The position numbers and the translations under genes were made by a program. This document shows positions 1 to 6,625 of a stretch of 32,822 nt of DNA, in pieces; position 1 is the stretch's first letter, and each line of letters starts with the position of its first letter. The notes under the pieces are model-generated. The model worked only from the letters and a program-made list of their open reading frames with translations, had not been told where the DNA came from and made no database searches. This DNA comes from a virus: positions 1-32,822 of the IMG/VR virus record IMGVR_UViG_3300031672_000649; one strand, given 5' to 3'.

Positions 1-1023
1 ATGAACGAGCAAGACTTCATACGATTTATAACAATTAAGAAGAGCTTAGCTACAAATTCCATACGAATGTGTAGAGTACGGTTCGTCATCATTAACAAAT
101 GGCTTGCAGAAAATAATAAAGAGATTAGCAAAGACACTGTAGAAGAGTTCTTTTATTACCTCAAACAAAAAGGATTAAATAATAATACCCTCAATACCTA
201 TTTTTTCACGCTTCGCTACATTCAAGACTATTTACTAGATAGAGGCATAGAAAATAGGTTCTTTGAAAGCTTTACTGCTTTTACTAAAGTTAAACCAACT
301 ATTATTATTCTTACGCCCGAAGAAATAGAAAAGATATTAAGCATACATTTAGAATATGGGAGATTCCGAACGTTTTCAGCTCAAGAAACGACACGAAAGC
401 TTGATCTTACTCATAGTACGTTTTGCATGTTTCTTGCCTATACAGGCTGCCGTTTTGACGAAGCTGCATCCCTAAAATTAAAACTACTTGATTTATCAGC
501 TGGAAAAGCAACATTTGTTGAAACGAAAAACAAAGAAATTCGTCATGCTCACATAACTGAACCACTTATATCAAGGTTAAAATTACTCACAGAAGGAAAG
601 GGGCAGGAAGATTTAGTATTCACAAGCCTCCTTGGTGGGAAAGTACACGCAGAAGATTTCAGAATTGATCTTATTAAACGAGCAAGGCTTGCAGGGGTAG
701 TAAAACGAGTACACCCCCATCTTTTCCGTCATAGCTTCGCAACTCAGTTGCTTATAGCAGGAGTTGATCTTACCATGGTTGCTTCTTTACTTGGACATAA
801 GGACATTCAAACAACATATGATAACTATGTTCATTTAGCAGATGAAACTCTTAAAAAAGCAACCTACAGACACCCACTAGTCCGGAAGAACATTGATCCG
901 AAGGAAATTATCAAAATGATGGAAGATTTAATCGAAAGCTTTAAAATTGATACTGATGAGCGATTTAACTATAAATTTGAAAGAGGTTCAAACTCTCTCG
1001 CATTTACTTTGTTTGTGAAATGA
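1..1023 (+). CDS. Tyrosine recombinase (phage/Xer-type integrase)
   Basis: This is a site-specific DNA recombinase of the tyrosine family that would integrate or excise the element. The N-terminal part (about residues 1-95) looks like the helical SAM-like core-binding domain. The catalytic domain (about 100-300) has Arg151 in TGCR, a lysine near 176-178, HPHLFRHS giving His240 and Arg243, LGH giving His266, and Tyr276 in YDNY as the likely nucleophile. At 340 residues it is of normal length and looks intact; residues 300-340 form an extra tail. It begins on the first base of the window, so its promoter and any adjacent att site are outside. Its 3' end overlaps the convergent small gene by about 20 nt. 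Position at the edge of a phage-like region suggests it is the prophage integrase; a chromosomal XerC/D role cannot be excluded. Confidence 0.9.
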   Translation: MNEQDFIRFITIKKSLATNSIRMCRVRFVIINKWLAENNKEISKDTVEEFFYYLKQKGLNNNTLNTYFFTLRYIQDYLLDRGIENRFFESFTAFTKVKPTIIILTPEEIEKILSIHLEYGRFRTFSAQETTRKLDLTHSTFCMFLAYTGCRFDEAASLKLKLLDLSAGKATFVETKNKEIRHAHITEPLISRLKLLTEGKGQEDLVFTSLLGGKVHAEDFRIDLIKRARLAGVVKRVHPHLFRHSFATQLLIAGVDLTMVASLLGHKDIQTTYDNYVHLADETLKKATYRHPLVRKNIDPKEIIKMMEDLIESFKIDTDERFNYKFERGSNSLAFTLFVK

Positions 1024-1354
1024 TGCGTTTCCGCTTATTTTCCTCTTGCTTTATAATTTTTTCAACAGTTAATGAACTTATTTGAAACATTTTTGCAATC
1101 GCATTAATTGACAAATGCTTAGTTTTATCCATATATAGTTCATGCATTCGCCTATTCCTTTTGGGATAATTCTTTTTTCTTCTGTTTTCTCTGCCTTTTT
1201 CTTCGTACCATTGCTTAAAGTATTCCTTTATTTGAGCTTTATGCTTTTGCATATAGCGTTTTTGCCTGATTTTCTTCCAACATACTCGACAATACCGATT
1301 CTTCCTATTCATTTCTGACTTAAGCTTATCTTTCTTGCAGCCTCGACAAAGCAT
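1004..1354 (-). CDS. Small zinc-ribbon / helix-turn-helix protein
   Basis: This is a 116-residue, very basic protein. The N-terminus has two CxxC knuckles (Cys3/Cys6 in CRGC and CRVC near residues 22-25), a classic zinc-ribbon spacing. A long Lys/Arg-rich helical stretch follows, then a likely HTH around residues 80-103 ([20 protein letters not shown]). DNA binding is the natural inference. Similar small Cys4 plus HTH proteins occur near phage recombination or HNH endonuclease genes, but no HNH catalytic histidines are visible, so I do not call a nuclease. It is convergent with the integrase and overlaps its 3' end by about 20 nt. No clear Shine-Dalgarno or promoter is seen. Function unknown; it could regulate the integrase. 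Confidence 0.65.
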   Translation of the reverse strand: MLCRGCKKDKLKSEMNRKNRYCRVCWKKIRQKRYMQKHKAQIKEYFKQWYEEKGRENRRKKNYPKRNRRMHELYMDKTKHLSINAIAKMFQISSLTVEKIIKQEENKRKRIISQTK

Positions 1355-1409
1355 GGTGGGTGATGGTAACGGGAGTTTGCCTAGATTGCAAGGAGCAATT
1401 GAGGATTTG

Positions 1410-1437
1410 TTGTAAAACTATTAAAATACGTTATAAT
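1410..1437 (+). promoter_or_regulatory. Sigma70-like promoter of the structured RNA
   Basis: TTGTAA (1410-1415) and a consensus TATAAT (1432-1437) are separated by 16 nt. Transcription would start near 1444, at the GTGGGGC that forms the 5' strand of the closing helix of the RNA. No open reading frame follows, so the promoter must serve a non-coding transcript. Confidence 0.6.
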
Positions 1438-1684
1438 CGGAATGTGGGGCTGGTAATAACACACTACTTTGTGCCTAGATGCTCCTGAGGTGGTACTCAT
1501 ACAAAGGTAAAAAGGCGTATCTAGCGAGGGCGAAATAGGCCGTTCCCGAATACGAGTCTAGGAATATCACGAAATAGCACCACCGCTCCACTGCAATTTT
1601 TTGCCCAACTGGGTATTGTGCGGATAGCCTAGACCAGTGGCAAATTACGATGAAGTATGTCTACCTTCCAGCTTAAATTGACAC

Positions 1685-1713
1685 TTGAAAATTGTAATAT
1701 AACGTGGTAGAAT
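1685..1713 (+). promoter_or_regulatory. Second promoter-like sequence before the terminator
   Basis: TTGAAA (1685-1690) and TAGAAT (1708-1713) are separated by exactly 17 nt. A start near 1720 would give only a very short RNA made of the terminator hairpin, so this is either fortuitous in AT-rich DNA or makes a tiny transcript. Confidence 0.3.
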
Positions 1714-1723
1714 ATAAACAGTT

Positions 1724-1758
1724 AAGAGGGACTGCGGATGCGGACCCTCTTTTTATTT
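1724..1758 (+). terminator. Intrinsic terminator
   Basis: AAGAGGG (1724-1730) pairs with CCCTCTT (1745-1751) around a 14-nt loop that holds the tandem repeat TGCGGA TGCGGA. A T-rich tract (1750-1758) follows on the plus strand. It ends the transcript coming from the structured RNA and overlaps the stop end of the convergent DUF3800 gene. On the minus strand no U-tract follows, so it works in one direction. Confidence 0.7.
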
Positions 1759-2508
1759 GGGCAAAATAGTTAATCCAGAGCTTGCATGCTTTCTTCTTTT
1801 TCTAAATTTCTTTTCTAAGACTACATACTCAACTCCATGACCAGGCTTTCTCGGTATTTCTAAAATATGTCTTCCAATAGGAGTAGCTACCAAATCTGCT
1901 ATTTGTAACCCTATTTCATTTGCAGATTTAGGAGTCATAGATAAGCTTTCGATCTTTTCTTTAATATCTGAACCTTTTACTTTCTCTGTCCCGTTTATTT
2001 TTGTATTTAACCATGCTAATTCCAATTGATTATCCAAAACGCTGTTCCTTCTCTCAGCAATTATTTTCCCCCGCTCACCTTTTGGCAACGACAAAACAAA
2101 TTCATTAAGTAAAATATCAAAGGATAATAGGTAAGGATCAAGGGCTGATACTCCATATTTTTCAAGATGAGCAGGTTTTTTAATCACACAGGCAACTAAT
2201 GTAAATTCGATTTCTTCTAAAAGCGTATTCAATGCCTGATAAAACTTTACTCTAAAATCCGGATCACTGAGCTTATCATACCTTCTTTCTTTTGTTTTCA
2301 AAGGTCGTGTCATCTCTAAGGTATGTAAAATAATATCCTCGGAGCTAAAAAAAGATTTCTTAAATTCATTAAATTTTTTAATGACATCTTCTTGATAATA
2401 CTTTTCATCAAATATACAGCCAACAAGTACAAATATTGGATAAGTGGGATCAATCTTCTGAGGATCTAAATTATGATGTCCAGACTCATCAAGAAACATT
2501 AATTTCAT
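1753..2508 (-). CDS. DUF3800 domain protein
   Basis: This 251-residue protein has the marks of the DUF3800 family: FLDESGHHNL at residues 5-14, a hydrophobic strand following it, and the C-terminal LQIADLVATPIGRH (about 202-215). The family is thought to have an RNase H-like fold with acidic residues in DES and AD as a metal site; its biochemical role is not established. Such genes are common in phages and defence islands and several are linked to structured RNAs, as here. A TATAAT (2517-2522, minus strand) lies only 8 nt before the ATG, so the mRNA may be leaderless. It follows lexA with a 21-nt gap. The sequence looks intact. Confidence 0.75.
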   Translation of the reverse strand: MKLMFLDESGHHNLDPQKIDPTYPIFVLVGCIFDEKYYQEDVIKKFNEFKKSFFSSEDIILHTLEMTRPLKTKERRYDKLSDPDFRVKFYQALNTLLEEIEFTLVACVIKKPAHLEKYGVSALDPYLLSFDILLNEFVLSLPKGERGKIIAERRNSVLDNQLELAWLNTKINGTEKVKGSDIKEKIESLSMTPKSANEIGLQIADLVATPIGRHILEIPRKPGHGVEYVVLEKKFRKRRKHASSGLTILPK

Positions 2509-2529
2509 ACACGTTTATTATATATTGTT

Positions 2530-3102
2530 TTAGCGATATTTTCGCATTGAACTTACGACAACACCTTCAATTGTTAAACTATCTTTTGGATAAATTTTAG
2601 AATATTTTGCGTTTGCTGGAACGAGGCACATTTTACCTTTCTCGCTCTGCAAATATTTAAGCGTAAACTCATTATCAATATTCGCAACAACTATATCTCC
2701 CTCTTTTGGTTTTATTTTATTATCTACCACCACAATGTCACCTTCTTGAATGCCTGCGTCAATCATAGAATCGCCGGATACTTTAAGCAGATATGAAAAT
2801 TCTGGCCGATCAACCAAATAATCATCAAAAGTAACCTCGTCAATTACTTGTTCCTCTGCATCTGTAGGCATACCAGCTTTAATGGTTCCGAGAACGGGAA
2901 TAGGAAGAAGATTATGCCTCAGTAGTAATTTACCTTTTTTATCCTTTCGGACAATATCAAGATCAATAAGTTTTTTTGCTAGATCAAAGCTCGCTTTTTT
3001 GGAAGCAAAACCAAAAAGTCTGCACATTTCCTGATAAGATGGCATTCTTCTATGCTTATAATGAAATTGCCTGAGTTTTTTAATCGCTTGTTCAATATCC
3101 AT
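2530..3102 (-). CDS. lexA: LexA-type repressor with self-cleaving peptidase domain
   Basis: This is an SOS-type transcriptional repressor of 190 residues when started at the ATG at 3102. The N-terminal winged helix (about 1-65) begins MDIEQAIKKLRQF, like LexA DNA-binding domains. A linker leads to the S24 peptidase domain. The cleavage bond is Ala76-Gly77 in IKAGMP, with Ser112 in SGDSM and Lys149 in FTLKY as the Ser-Lys dyad. The upstream ATG at 3138 is rejected because a TTGAAA-N17-TATCAT promoter places transcription start at about 3102-3104, making this a leaderless mRNA. It is divergent from the SRAP gene and shares an operator with it. It may be the host LexA or a prophage repressor controlling induction on DNA damage. 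Confidence 0.9.
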   Translation of the reverse strand: MDIEQAIKKLRQFHYKHRRMPSYQEMCRLFGFASKKASFDLAKKLIDLDIVRKDKKGKLLLRHNLLPIPVLGTIKAGMPTDAEEQVIDEVTFDDYLVDRPEFSYLLKVSGDSMIDAGIQEGDIVVVDNKIKPKEGDIVVANIDNEFTLKYLQSEKGKMCLVPANAKYSKIYPKDSLTIEGVVVSSMRKYR

Positions 3103-3109
3103 ACCTATT

Positions 3110-3138
3110 ATGATACTAAACGTACCGTTTACTTTCAA
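3110..3138 (-). promoter_or_regulatory. lexA promoter
   Basis: On the minus strand TTGAAA (3138-3133) and TATCAT (3115-3110) are 17 nt apart. The inverted-repeat operator fills the spacer. Only 7 nt separate the -10 box from the lexA ATG, which predicts a leaderless or nearly leaderless transcript and supports autoregulation. Confidence 0.65.
3115..3133. promoter_or_regulatory. Candidate LexA operator
   Basis: ACTAAACG-TAC-CGTTTACT is a 19-bp inverted repeat with 7 of 8 arm positions matching. It lies inside the spacer of the lexA promoter and ends on the last base of the -35 hexamer of the facing SRAP promoter (3128-3133). A dimer bound here would block both genes. It is not the E. coli (CTG-N10-CAG) or Bacillus box, which is normal for deep-branching LexA proteins. 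Confidence 0.6.
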
Positions 3139-3156
3139 GTGGTAGAAGTATATAAT
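3128..3156 (+). promoter_or_regulatory. Promoter of the SRAP gene
   Basis: TTTACT (3128-3133) and TATAAT (3151-3156) are 17 nt apart. The ATG of the SRAP gene is at 3166, 9 nt after the -10 box, so the transcript would have almost no leader. The -35 box is covered by the LexA-like operator. Confidence 0.65.
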
Positions 3157-3165
3157 AATATTGCT

Positions 3166-3858
3166 ATGTGTGGCAGATATGGCTTTTCAATTAAGAATGC
3201 GAGAGAGGTTTATGATCGATTTGAGATTAAAAACCAATCTGTTGACTTAAAACCTCACTATAATATCGCCCCCGGGACCATGCAACCGATTGTTACGAAA
3301 CATAGTCCAAATTCACTACAATTTATGTTCTGGGGCTTAATTCCTCACTGGGCGAAAGATACCACAATGAGCTATAAAACAATTAATGCTCGTGCTGAAG
3401 GAATTGAGAGCAAACCAACATATAAGAAACCATTTCGTTTTCAAAGGTGTTTAATACCGGCAACAGGATTTTATGAGTGGGATAAATCAACAAAACCAAG
3501 CACCCCTTATTATTTTCACCTGAAAGATGAAGCCCTATTTGCGTTTGCCGGACTTTACGACTTATGGAAAGACCCGAAGGACGGTAAAGAAATTTACAGC
3601 TATACGATTATCACAACTGTACCTAACGATGTTGTTGCTCCAATACATAACCGAATGCCGGTAATATTACAAAAGGAGGACGAAGAATTTTGGCTTGATC
3701 CGGATGTTATTGAACCAGAAAGATTATTACCATTACTTCACCCATATCCAAGCCAGGAGATGACTCATCATAGCGTATCTACAGCTGTAAATAAACCCAG
3801 AATTGATTCCGAAGAACTAATAAAACCTCAGGAAGAAAAAAATCCGAAGCTTTTATAA
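3166..3858 (+). CDS. SOS response-associated peptidase / abasic-site shield (SRAP, YedK/HMCES family)
   Basis: SRAP proteins recognise abasic sites in single-stranded DNA and form a covalent thiazolidine link through the N-terminal cysteine exposed after Met removal. The start at 3166 gives MCGRYGF, with Cys2 as nucleophile; longer in-frame starts would bury this residue and run back into lexA. Other family marks are NARAEGI (active-site Asn), GFYEWDK (Glu) and IHNRMPVIL (His near residue 165). The length of 230 residues is typical. The promoter and shared LexA-like operator predict damage induction, as found for SRAP genes elsewhere. The shadow of lexA on the opposite strand upstream is not coding for this protein. 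Confidence 0.93.
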   Translation: MCGRYGFSIKNAREVYDRFEIKNQSVDLKPHYNIAPGTMQPIVTKHSPNSLQFMFWGLIPHWAKDTTMSYKTINARAEGIESKPTYKKPFRFQRCLIPATGFYEWDKSTKPSTPYYFHLKDEALFAFAGLYDLWKDPKDGKEIYSYTIITTVPNDVVAPIHNRMPVILQKEDEEFWLDPDVIEPERLLPLLHPYPSQEMTHHSVSTAVNKPRIDSEELIKPQEEKNPKLL

Positions 3859-3883
3859 AGGGTGTTTGTTACAATTAGAATGT

Positions 3884-4039
3884 ATGCTAAAGTTTTTCAA
3901 AGAAACAGAAAATAAAACTTTCAGTTATCCTCTTATTACCGATATGCGCAAAAATTCTAATAAGTATGTTGTTTGGATTATAGGAATAGGTTTGTTTATG
4001 ATTATTGGAATAGCTATCATTACGCTCTTTTCTCATTAA
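3884..4039 (+). CDS. Small single-pass membrane protein (51 residues)
   Basis: This reading frame starts with ATG 26 nt after the SRAP stop. About 27 hydrophilic residues (start MLKFFKETENKTFSYPL) are followed by one strong transmembrane helix near residues 29-48 and the end LFSH. The positive charges before the helix (DMRKNSNK) favour an N-in orientation. It is co-directional with SRAP and might be read from the same promoter, which would make it damage-inducible. I recognise no family. Candidate roles include a toxin or small defence effector, but nothing in the sequence proves either. A GTG/ATG choice 4 nt upstream is out of frame. Confidence 0.5.
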   Translation: MLKFFKETENKTFSYPLITDMRKNSNKYVVWIIGIGLFMIIGIAIITLFSH

Positions 4040-4047
4040 CTATTTAA

Positions 4048-4533
4048 TCAATCAAAGATACTATATTTTTCTTCTGGGAAATCATTTTGATTCACACATG
4101 TTAATACTTTCGCTTTACCCTCTAAAACCTTAGTAATAATAATCCTACTTAATGCTTGAAGTTCTTTTAAACTTGAGATTTCATCAGGAGTGAAAAATTT
4201 CACTTTATCTACCTCAGCTTTTTCAGGAGTTATTTTTTCGCTATCAGCTACAAGTAAGAAAATAAAATATGCACTATTTTCGTTCTTATATATTCTATTT
4301 CTTACAGCAATAAGTCCTCTTAACTCAGTTTTAACACCAGTCTCTTCCAGAATTTCTCTTTTTATGGCATCGTCTATTGTTTCTTTTTGTTCGACAAAAC
4401 CACCAGGAATTGCCCACTCACCAATGTCTTCTCCTCTTACACGTCTGACAAGAAGTACCTTCCCGTTACTTGTTACGACTCCTCCAACTCCACTTGAATA
4501 GCCTTCTTTATATTTTGATTCGTCAAATGCCAT
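4048..4533 (-). CDS. Nudix hydrolase, last gene of the Thoeris operon
   Basis: This is a 161-residue Nudix enzyme, which hydrolyses nucleoside diphosphates linked to another moiety. The Nudix box is complete at about residues 44-66: GG, then FVEQ, KETIDDAIK and REILEETGV, matching GX5EX7REUXEEXGU. Residues 16-36 form the usual first strands. The subfamily resembles ADP-ribose pyrophosphatase/NADH-pyrophosphatase-like members, but substrate cannot be read from the sequence. It starts 7 nt after the second TIR gene and belongs to the same operon. In that setting it could degrade the ADP-ribose-based messenger made by the TIR proteins or clear reaction products; this is inference. A general housekeeping Nudix role remains possible. 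Confidence 0.85.
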   Translation of the reverse strand: MAFDESKYKEGYSSGVGGVVTSNGKVLLVRRVRGEDIGEWAIPGGFVEQKETIDDAIKREILEETGVKTELRGLIAVRNRIYKNENSAYFIFLLVADSEKITPEKAEVDKVKFFTPDEISSLKELQALSRIIITKVLEGKAKVLTCVNQNDFPEEKYSIFD

Positions 4534-4540
4534 ATTTTTT

Positions 4541-5101
4541 TTACTTGAAGGGATTTATTAATCCCCATTGTATCTGAGTCTCTCTATTATAATATACTAA
4601 TCCTCCGTCAGGTAGATTGTCTATGTGAAATTGAGAAACGGCATCTGTTAAAGGATTTTGTTTGAACGGTATATGAATTACGCGAGCAGTATTATTATTG
4701 ATTCTATCAGCAAAAGCTTTTGGCCATAAATGGGAAAGTTGAGCTGGTGCTAAAATTGAATCATAGCCAGTATATGCAGTAATTATGGGAATACTGCATT
4801 CATCCACTGCGTATGCTATTTCAAATGGTATCCAATCCGTATCTTGCCAAGTGGTATTACCAATTATAAGAATCATATTTTTTGAACTATTTAAACGAGT
4901 AATCAGGGAGCGTTTAAGCGTTTCTCTTGCGCTTGTATCCCTCACAGAACTTGTTTTTTCGTGACTATTAATGAAATGAAATTCACTTTCTTCTCGCACC
5001 TTCCACATCTTCAAGGTATTGTAGTATTTCATATCTGAGGCAGTGGGATCAGATGTCCCGTTTGCATGAAATGCAATATATGTACCGTTTCTATATGCCA
5101 T
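4541..5101 (-). CDS. thsB: TIR-like ThsB-type protein (second copy) of type II Thoeris
   Basis: This 186-residue protein is a TIR/MTH538-like (DUF1863) domain of the ThsB type. ThsB proteins sense phage infection and turn NAD+ into an ADP-ribose-derived signal. It parallels the first TIR gene: TYIAFHANGT matches TYVAFDGDND, FHFINSHE matches FNFYNAHD, SSVRDTSARETLKRSL matches NSARDTSTEESIKSQL, and MILIIGNTTW precedes the active-site region WIPFEIAYA with Glu94. The catalytic Glu is kept, but the surrounding residues differ from copy one (PWEIELA), so the two may sense different phage proteins, as multiple ThsB copies are thought to do. It begins 3 nt after the TM-Macro gene. Cytosolic; no signal peptide. 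Confidence 0.85.
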   Translation of the reverse strand: MAYRNGTYIAFHANGTSDPTASDMKYYNTLKMWKVREESEFHFINSHEKTSSVRDTSARETLKRSLITRLNSSKNMILIIGNTTWQDTDWIPFEIAYAVDECSIPIITAYTGYDSILAPAQLSHLWPKAFADRINNNTARVIHIPFKQNPLTDAVSQFHIDNLPDGGLVYYNRETQIQWGLINPFK

Positions 5102-5104
5102 ATT

Positions 5105-5956
5105 TTAAAAATTTTGCAAGAAATCTTCTAAGTCTAACATGTTAACCTTTTCTAGATTTTCACTATGAATAACAATTGTGAGCTGTTCAGAAATTTTCTT
5201 TTTTCTGGATGCCAGAATAAATGAAGAGAGAATAAGTTTTATGAGATTTGAATGTGAAGCTTCTCCAATTCTTGCCAGATCAGAGCCCAATACAGCCATT
5301 GCAACTTTCTCACGCTGCCCCTTTAAGCGGATTTCCTCCCACAACATTTCAAGACTTTTTGTAAGCATTGAAATATCAGATTGAGCCTTAAGGTCATTAG
5401 CCATAAGGCTATATGCCGAGCAAAAATACTTTTTCGTACCAACTGACAGCGTTGCAACAGTTCCAATAGGATAGCGCATGTTTTTACCTTGATGTTTTTG
5501 TGTGTCTCGAGTTGGAGAACTGGAACTCAACGCCGTTGCAAGACTCGCATCTAAACTCGTGCGGTCATCACCATAGACATTCGCAAGAAATTGTCCCTGA
5601 ATTGATTTCGCTTTAATTATATTTCCCTTTTCGGTATCAAATGCATCACTCATGCCTATAACAAGGTTTGTTTCTTCTTTAAATAAATCCCCTATTTTTA
5701 TCACAATTTTTGTGTCTGGCTCCACAAGGTAGCGTGAAATCTTCAACTTGGGAAATATTTTTATCAATGCCCAAATTAAAGATAGTAAGCTAATACCAAG
5801 AAGACCTTTGTATCCTAAAGCGAAAACACTTGGGAAAAAAATATCTAAAATTCCAAGTAATATCGCCAATGCTCCAACAGCCTGAAGAAAAGATGAGAAT
5901 AATTTCCTAAGTGTTTTCCAAGAAAAAATAGTTGTTTTGTAAGCTAAGAGATTCAT
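5105..5956 (-). CDS. thsA: TM-Macro effector (ThsA-type, DUF6430-like) of type II Thoeris
   Basis: This 283-residue protein has two transmembrane helices (about 22-41 and 48-67) followed by a cytosolic macro-like domain (about 83-270). Recognisable segments are KIVIKIGDLFKEETNLVIG near 83-101, GKNMRYPIGTVATL, and HSNLIKLILSSFILA with a final strand QLTIVIH. The architecture is that of type II Thoeris ThsA, in which the macro domain binds an ADP-ribose-derived messenger from the TIR proteins and the membrane part kills or arrests the infected cell. The start codon overlaps the stop of the upstream TIR gene by 4 nt (ATGA), and the next TIR gene starts 3 nt downstream. It carries no SIR2 domain, ruling out type I ThsA. 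Confidence 0.85.
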   Translation of the reverse strand: MNLLAYKTTIFSWKTLRKLFSSFLQAVGALAILLGILDIFFPSVFALGYKGLLGISLLSLIWALIKIFPKLKISRYLVEPDTKIVIKIGDLFKEETNLVIGMSDAFDTEKGNIIKAKSIQGQFLANVYGDDRTSLDASLATALSSSSPTRDTQKHQGKNMRYPIGTVATLSVGTKKYFCSAYSLMANDLKAQSDISMLTKSLEMLWEEIRLKGQREKVAMAVLGSDLARIGEASHSNLIKLILSSFILASRKKKISEQLTIVIHSENLEKVNMLDLEDFLQNF

Positions 5957-6456
5957 AAGCCAAGGTCTTCATAAACAGAATCCTTGTAAGAATAGTTTCC
6001 TGATTTTTTGTCTTTGCCTAACAGGTATGAAGTTGGGAAATTATCAAGTGCATATTGGATAATCTTTACATTAAAGGAAACGTGTATTGTATAAATTGTG
6101 CTTCCAATTGCTGTAGGGCATAGAGTTGAGTCGTGGTCACGCTTTTTATTAAGATTCACAACTATAATCGGAATATCTTTTTTCCTCGCAAGCTCTATCT
6201 CCCAAGGAACAAATTTACGTAAATATTTAGTATTATCACCTACCAACAAAATCATTTGTTTTGCATTTGCCATGCGCTCCCGAAGTTGAGATTTAATTGA
6301 TTCCTCAGTACTGGTGTCGCGGGCACTATTCAGATCGTGTGCATTATAGAAGTTGAAATCCATATTTACGTTGGACTTCCATGCAGTCATCAGACGATAT
6401 GCCCACATATCGTTGTCTCCATCAAATGCAACATAAGTTTTATTTTTATATGACAT
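5953..6456 (-). CDS. thsB: TIR-like ThsB-type protein (first copy) of type II Thoeris
   Basis: This 167-residue protein from the ATG at 6456 is a close match to ThsB proteins as I know them: KTYVAFDGDNDMWAYRLM near residues 6-23, NAHDLNSARDTS near 38-49, MILLVGDNTKYLRKF, then VPWEIELARKKDIPI with the catalytic Glu86, and HVSFNVKIIQYALDNFP near the end. It would make the cyclic or histidine-type ADP-ribose messenger that opens the TM-Macro effector. A longer frame to 6477 uses a TTG that lies in the U-tract of a terminator, so the internal ATG is preferred; AAGAG lies about 9 nt before it. It is the first gene of a four-gene operon (TIR, TM-Macro, TIR, Nudix) and is preceded by a structured leader. 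Confidence 0.9.
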   Translation of the reverse strand: MSYKNKTYVAFDGDNDMWAYRLMTAWKSNVNMDFNFYNAHDLNSARDTSTEESIKSQLRERMANAKQMILLVGDNTKYLRKFVPWEIELARKKDIPIIVVNLNKKRDHDSTLCPTAIGSTIYTIHVSFNVKIIQYALDNFPTSYLLGKDKKSGNYSYKDSVYEDLGL

Positions 6457-6475
6457 ATTTTGAATCTCTTTAAAC

Positions 6476-6568
6476 AAAAAAACGAACTCATTATAAGTTC
6501 GCTTGGGTGGCAGTCATTTCTGTCATCCAGGCGCAACTTTGCGCCTTTGAAATTGCTGTCATATTATA
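6476..6568 (-). promoter_or_regulatory. Structured leader with terminator before the Thoeris operon
   Basis: On the minus strand a TATAAT (6568-6563) is followed by three consecutive hairpins. H1 pairs GGCGC with GCGCC (6530-6545). H2 is a long stem with two A-C mismatches (6505-6528). H3 pairs CGAACT with AGTTCG (6483-6501) and runs into seven U residues (6482-6476), only 20 nt before the first TIR start codon. This is either an attenuator or riboswitch-like leader, or a free small RNA of about 80 nt. It could simply terminate the upstream nuclease operon, but the intervening TATAAT argues for a local role. Confidence 0.5.
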
Positions 6569-6625
6569 GCACAACTTGAAACAAAAAGCCGGTAACTTAT
6601 ACCTCACATTTTGCGGGAAGAACCG

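Larger units (their letters stand above)
1444..1758 (+). ncRNA. Candidate structured RNA with pseudoknot, beside DUF3800 gene
   Basis: This interval has no credible gene but many long complementary segments. The ends pair: GGGCTGG (1447-1453) with CCAGCTT (1668-1674). Inside are CTAGATGC (1475-1482) with GTATCTAG (1517-1524), and GTCTAGG (1556-1562) with CCTAGAC (1628-1634). CCACTG (1588-1593) pairs with CAGTGG (1635-1640), directly abutting the previous helix, so the last two pairs make an H-type pseudoknot. A hairpin CCC-AACT-GGG (1604-1613) sits in its loop. A promoter precedes it and an intrinsic terminator ends it. I compared it by eye with tmRNA, RNase P, SRP and 6S RNA and saw none of their hallmarks. 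Published RNA motifs near DUF3800 genes (DUF3800-I and following) are the best comparison; here the adjacent DUF3800 gene is convergent. Confidence 0.55.

Noticed and set aside
1444-1680. tmRNA, RNase P, 6S or SRP RNA
   Set aside because: The transcript begins GGGGCTG-like and its ends pair, as in tmRNA, but there is no T-loop (GGTTCGA) or CCA end. The RNase P and SRP signature bases were also not found.
6505-6528. T-box antiterminator resemblance (GGGTGGCA on the plus strand)
   Set aside because: No tRNA-related gene follows on the plus strand, no specifier loop or downstream terminator is visible, and the hairpin fits the minus-strand leader better.
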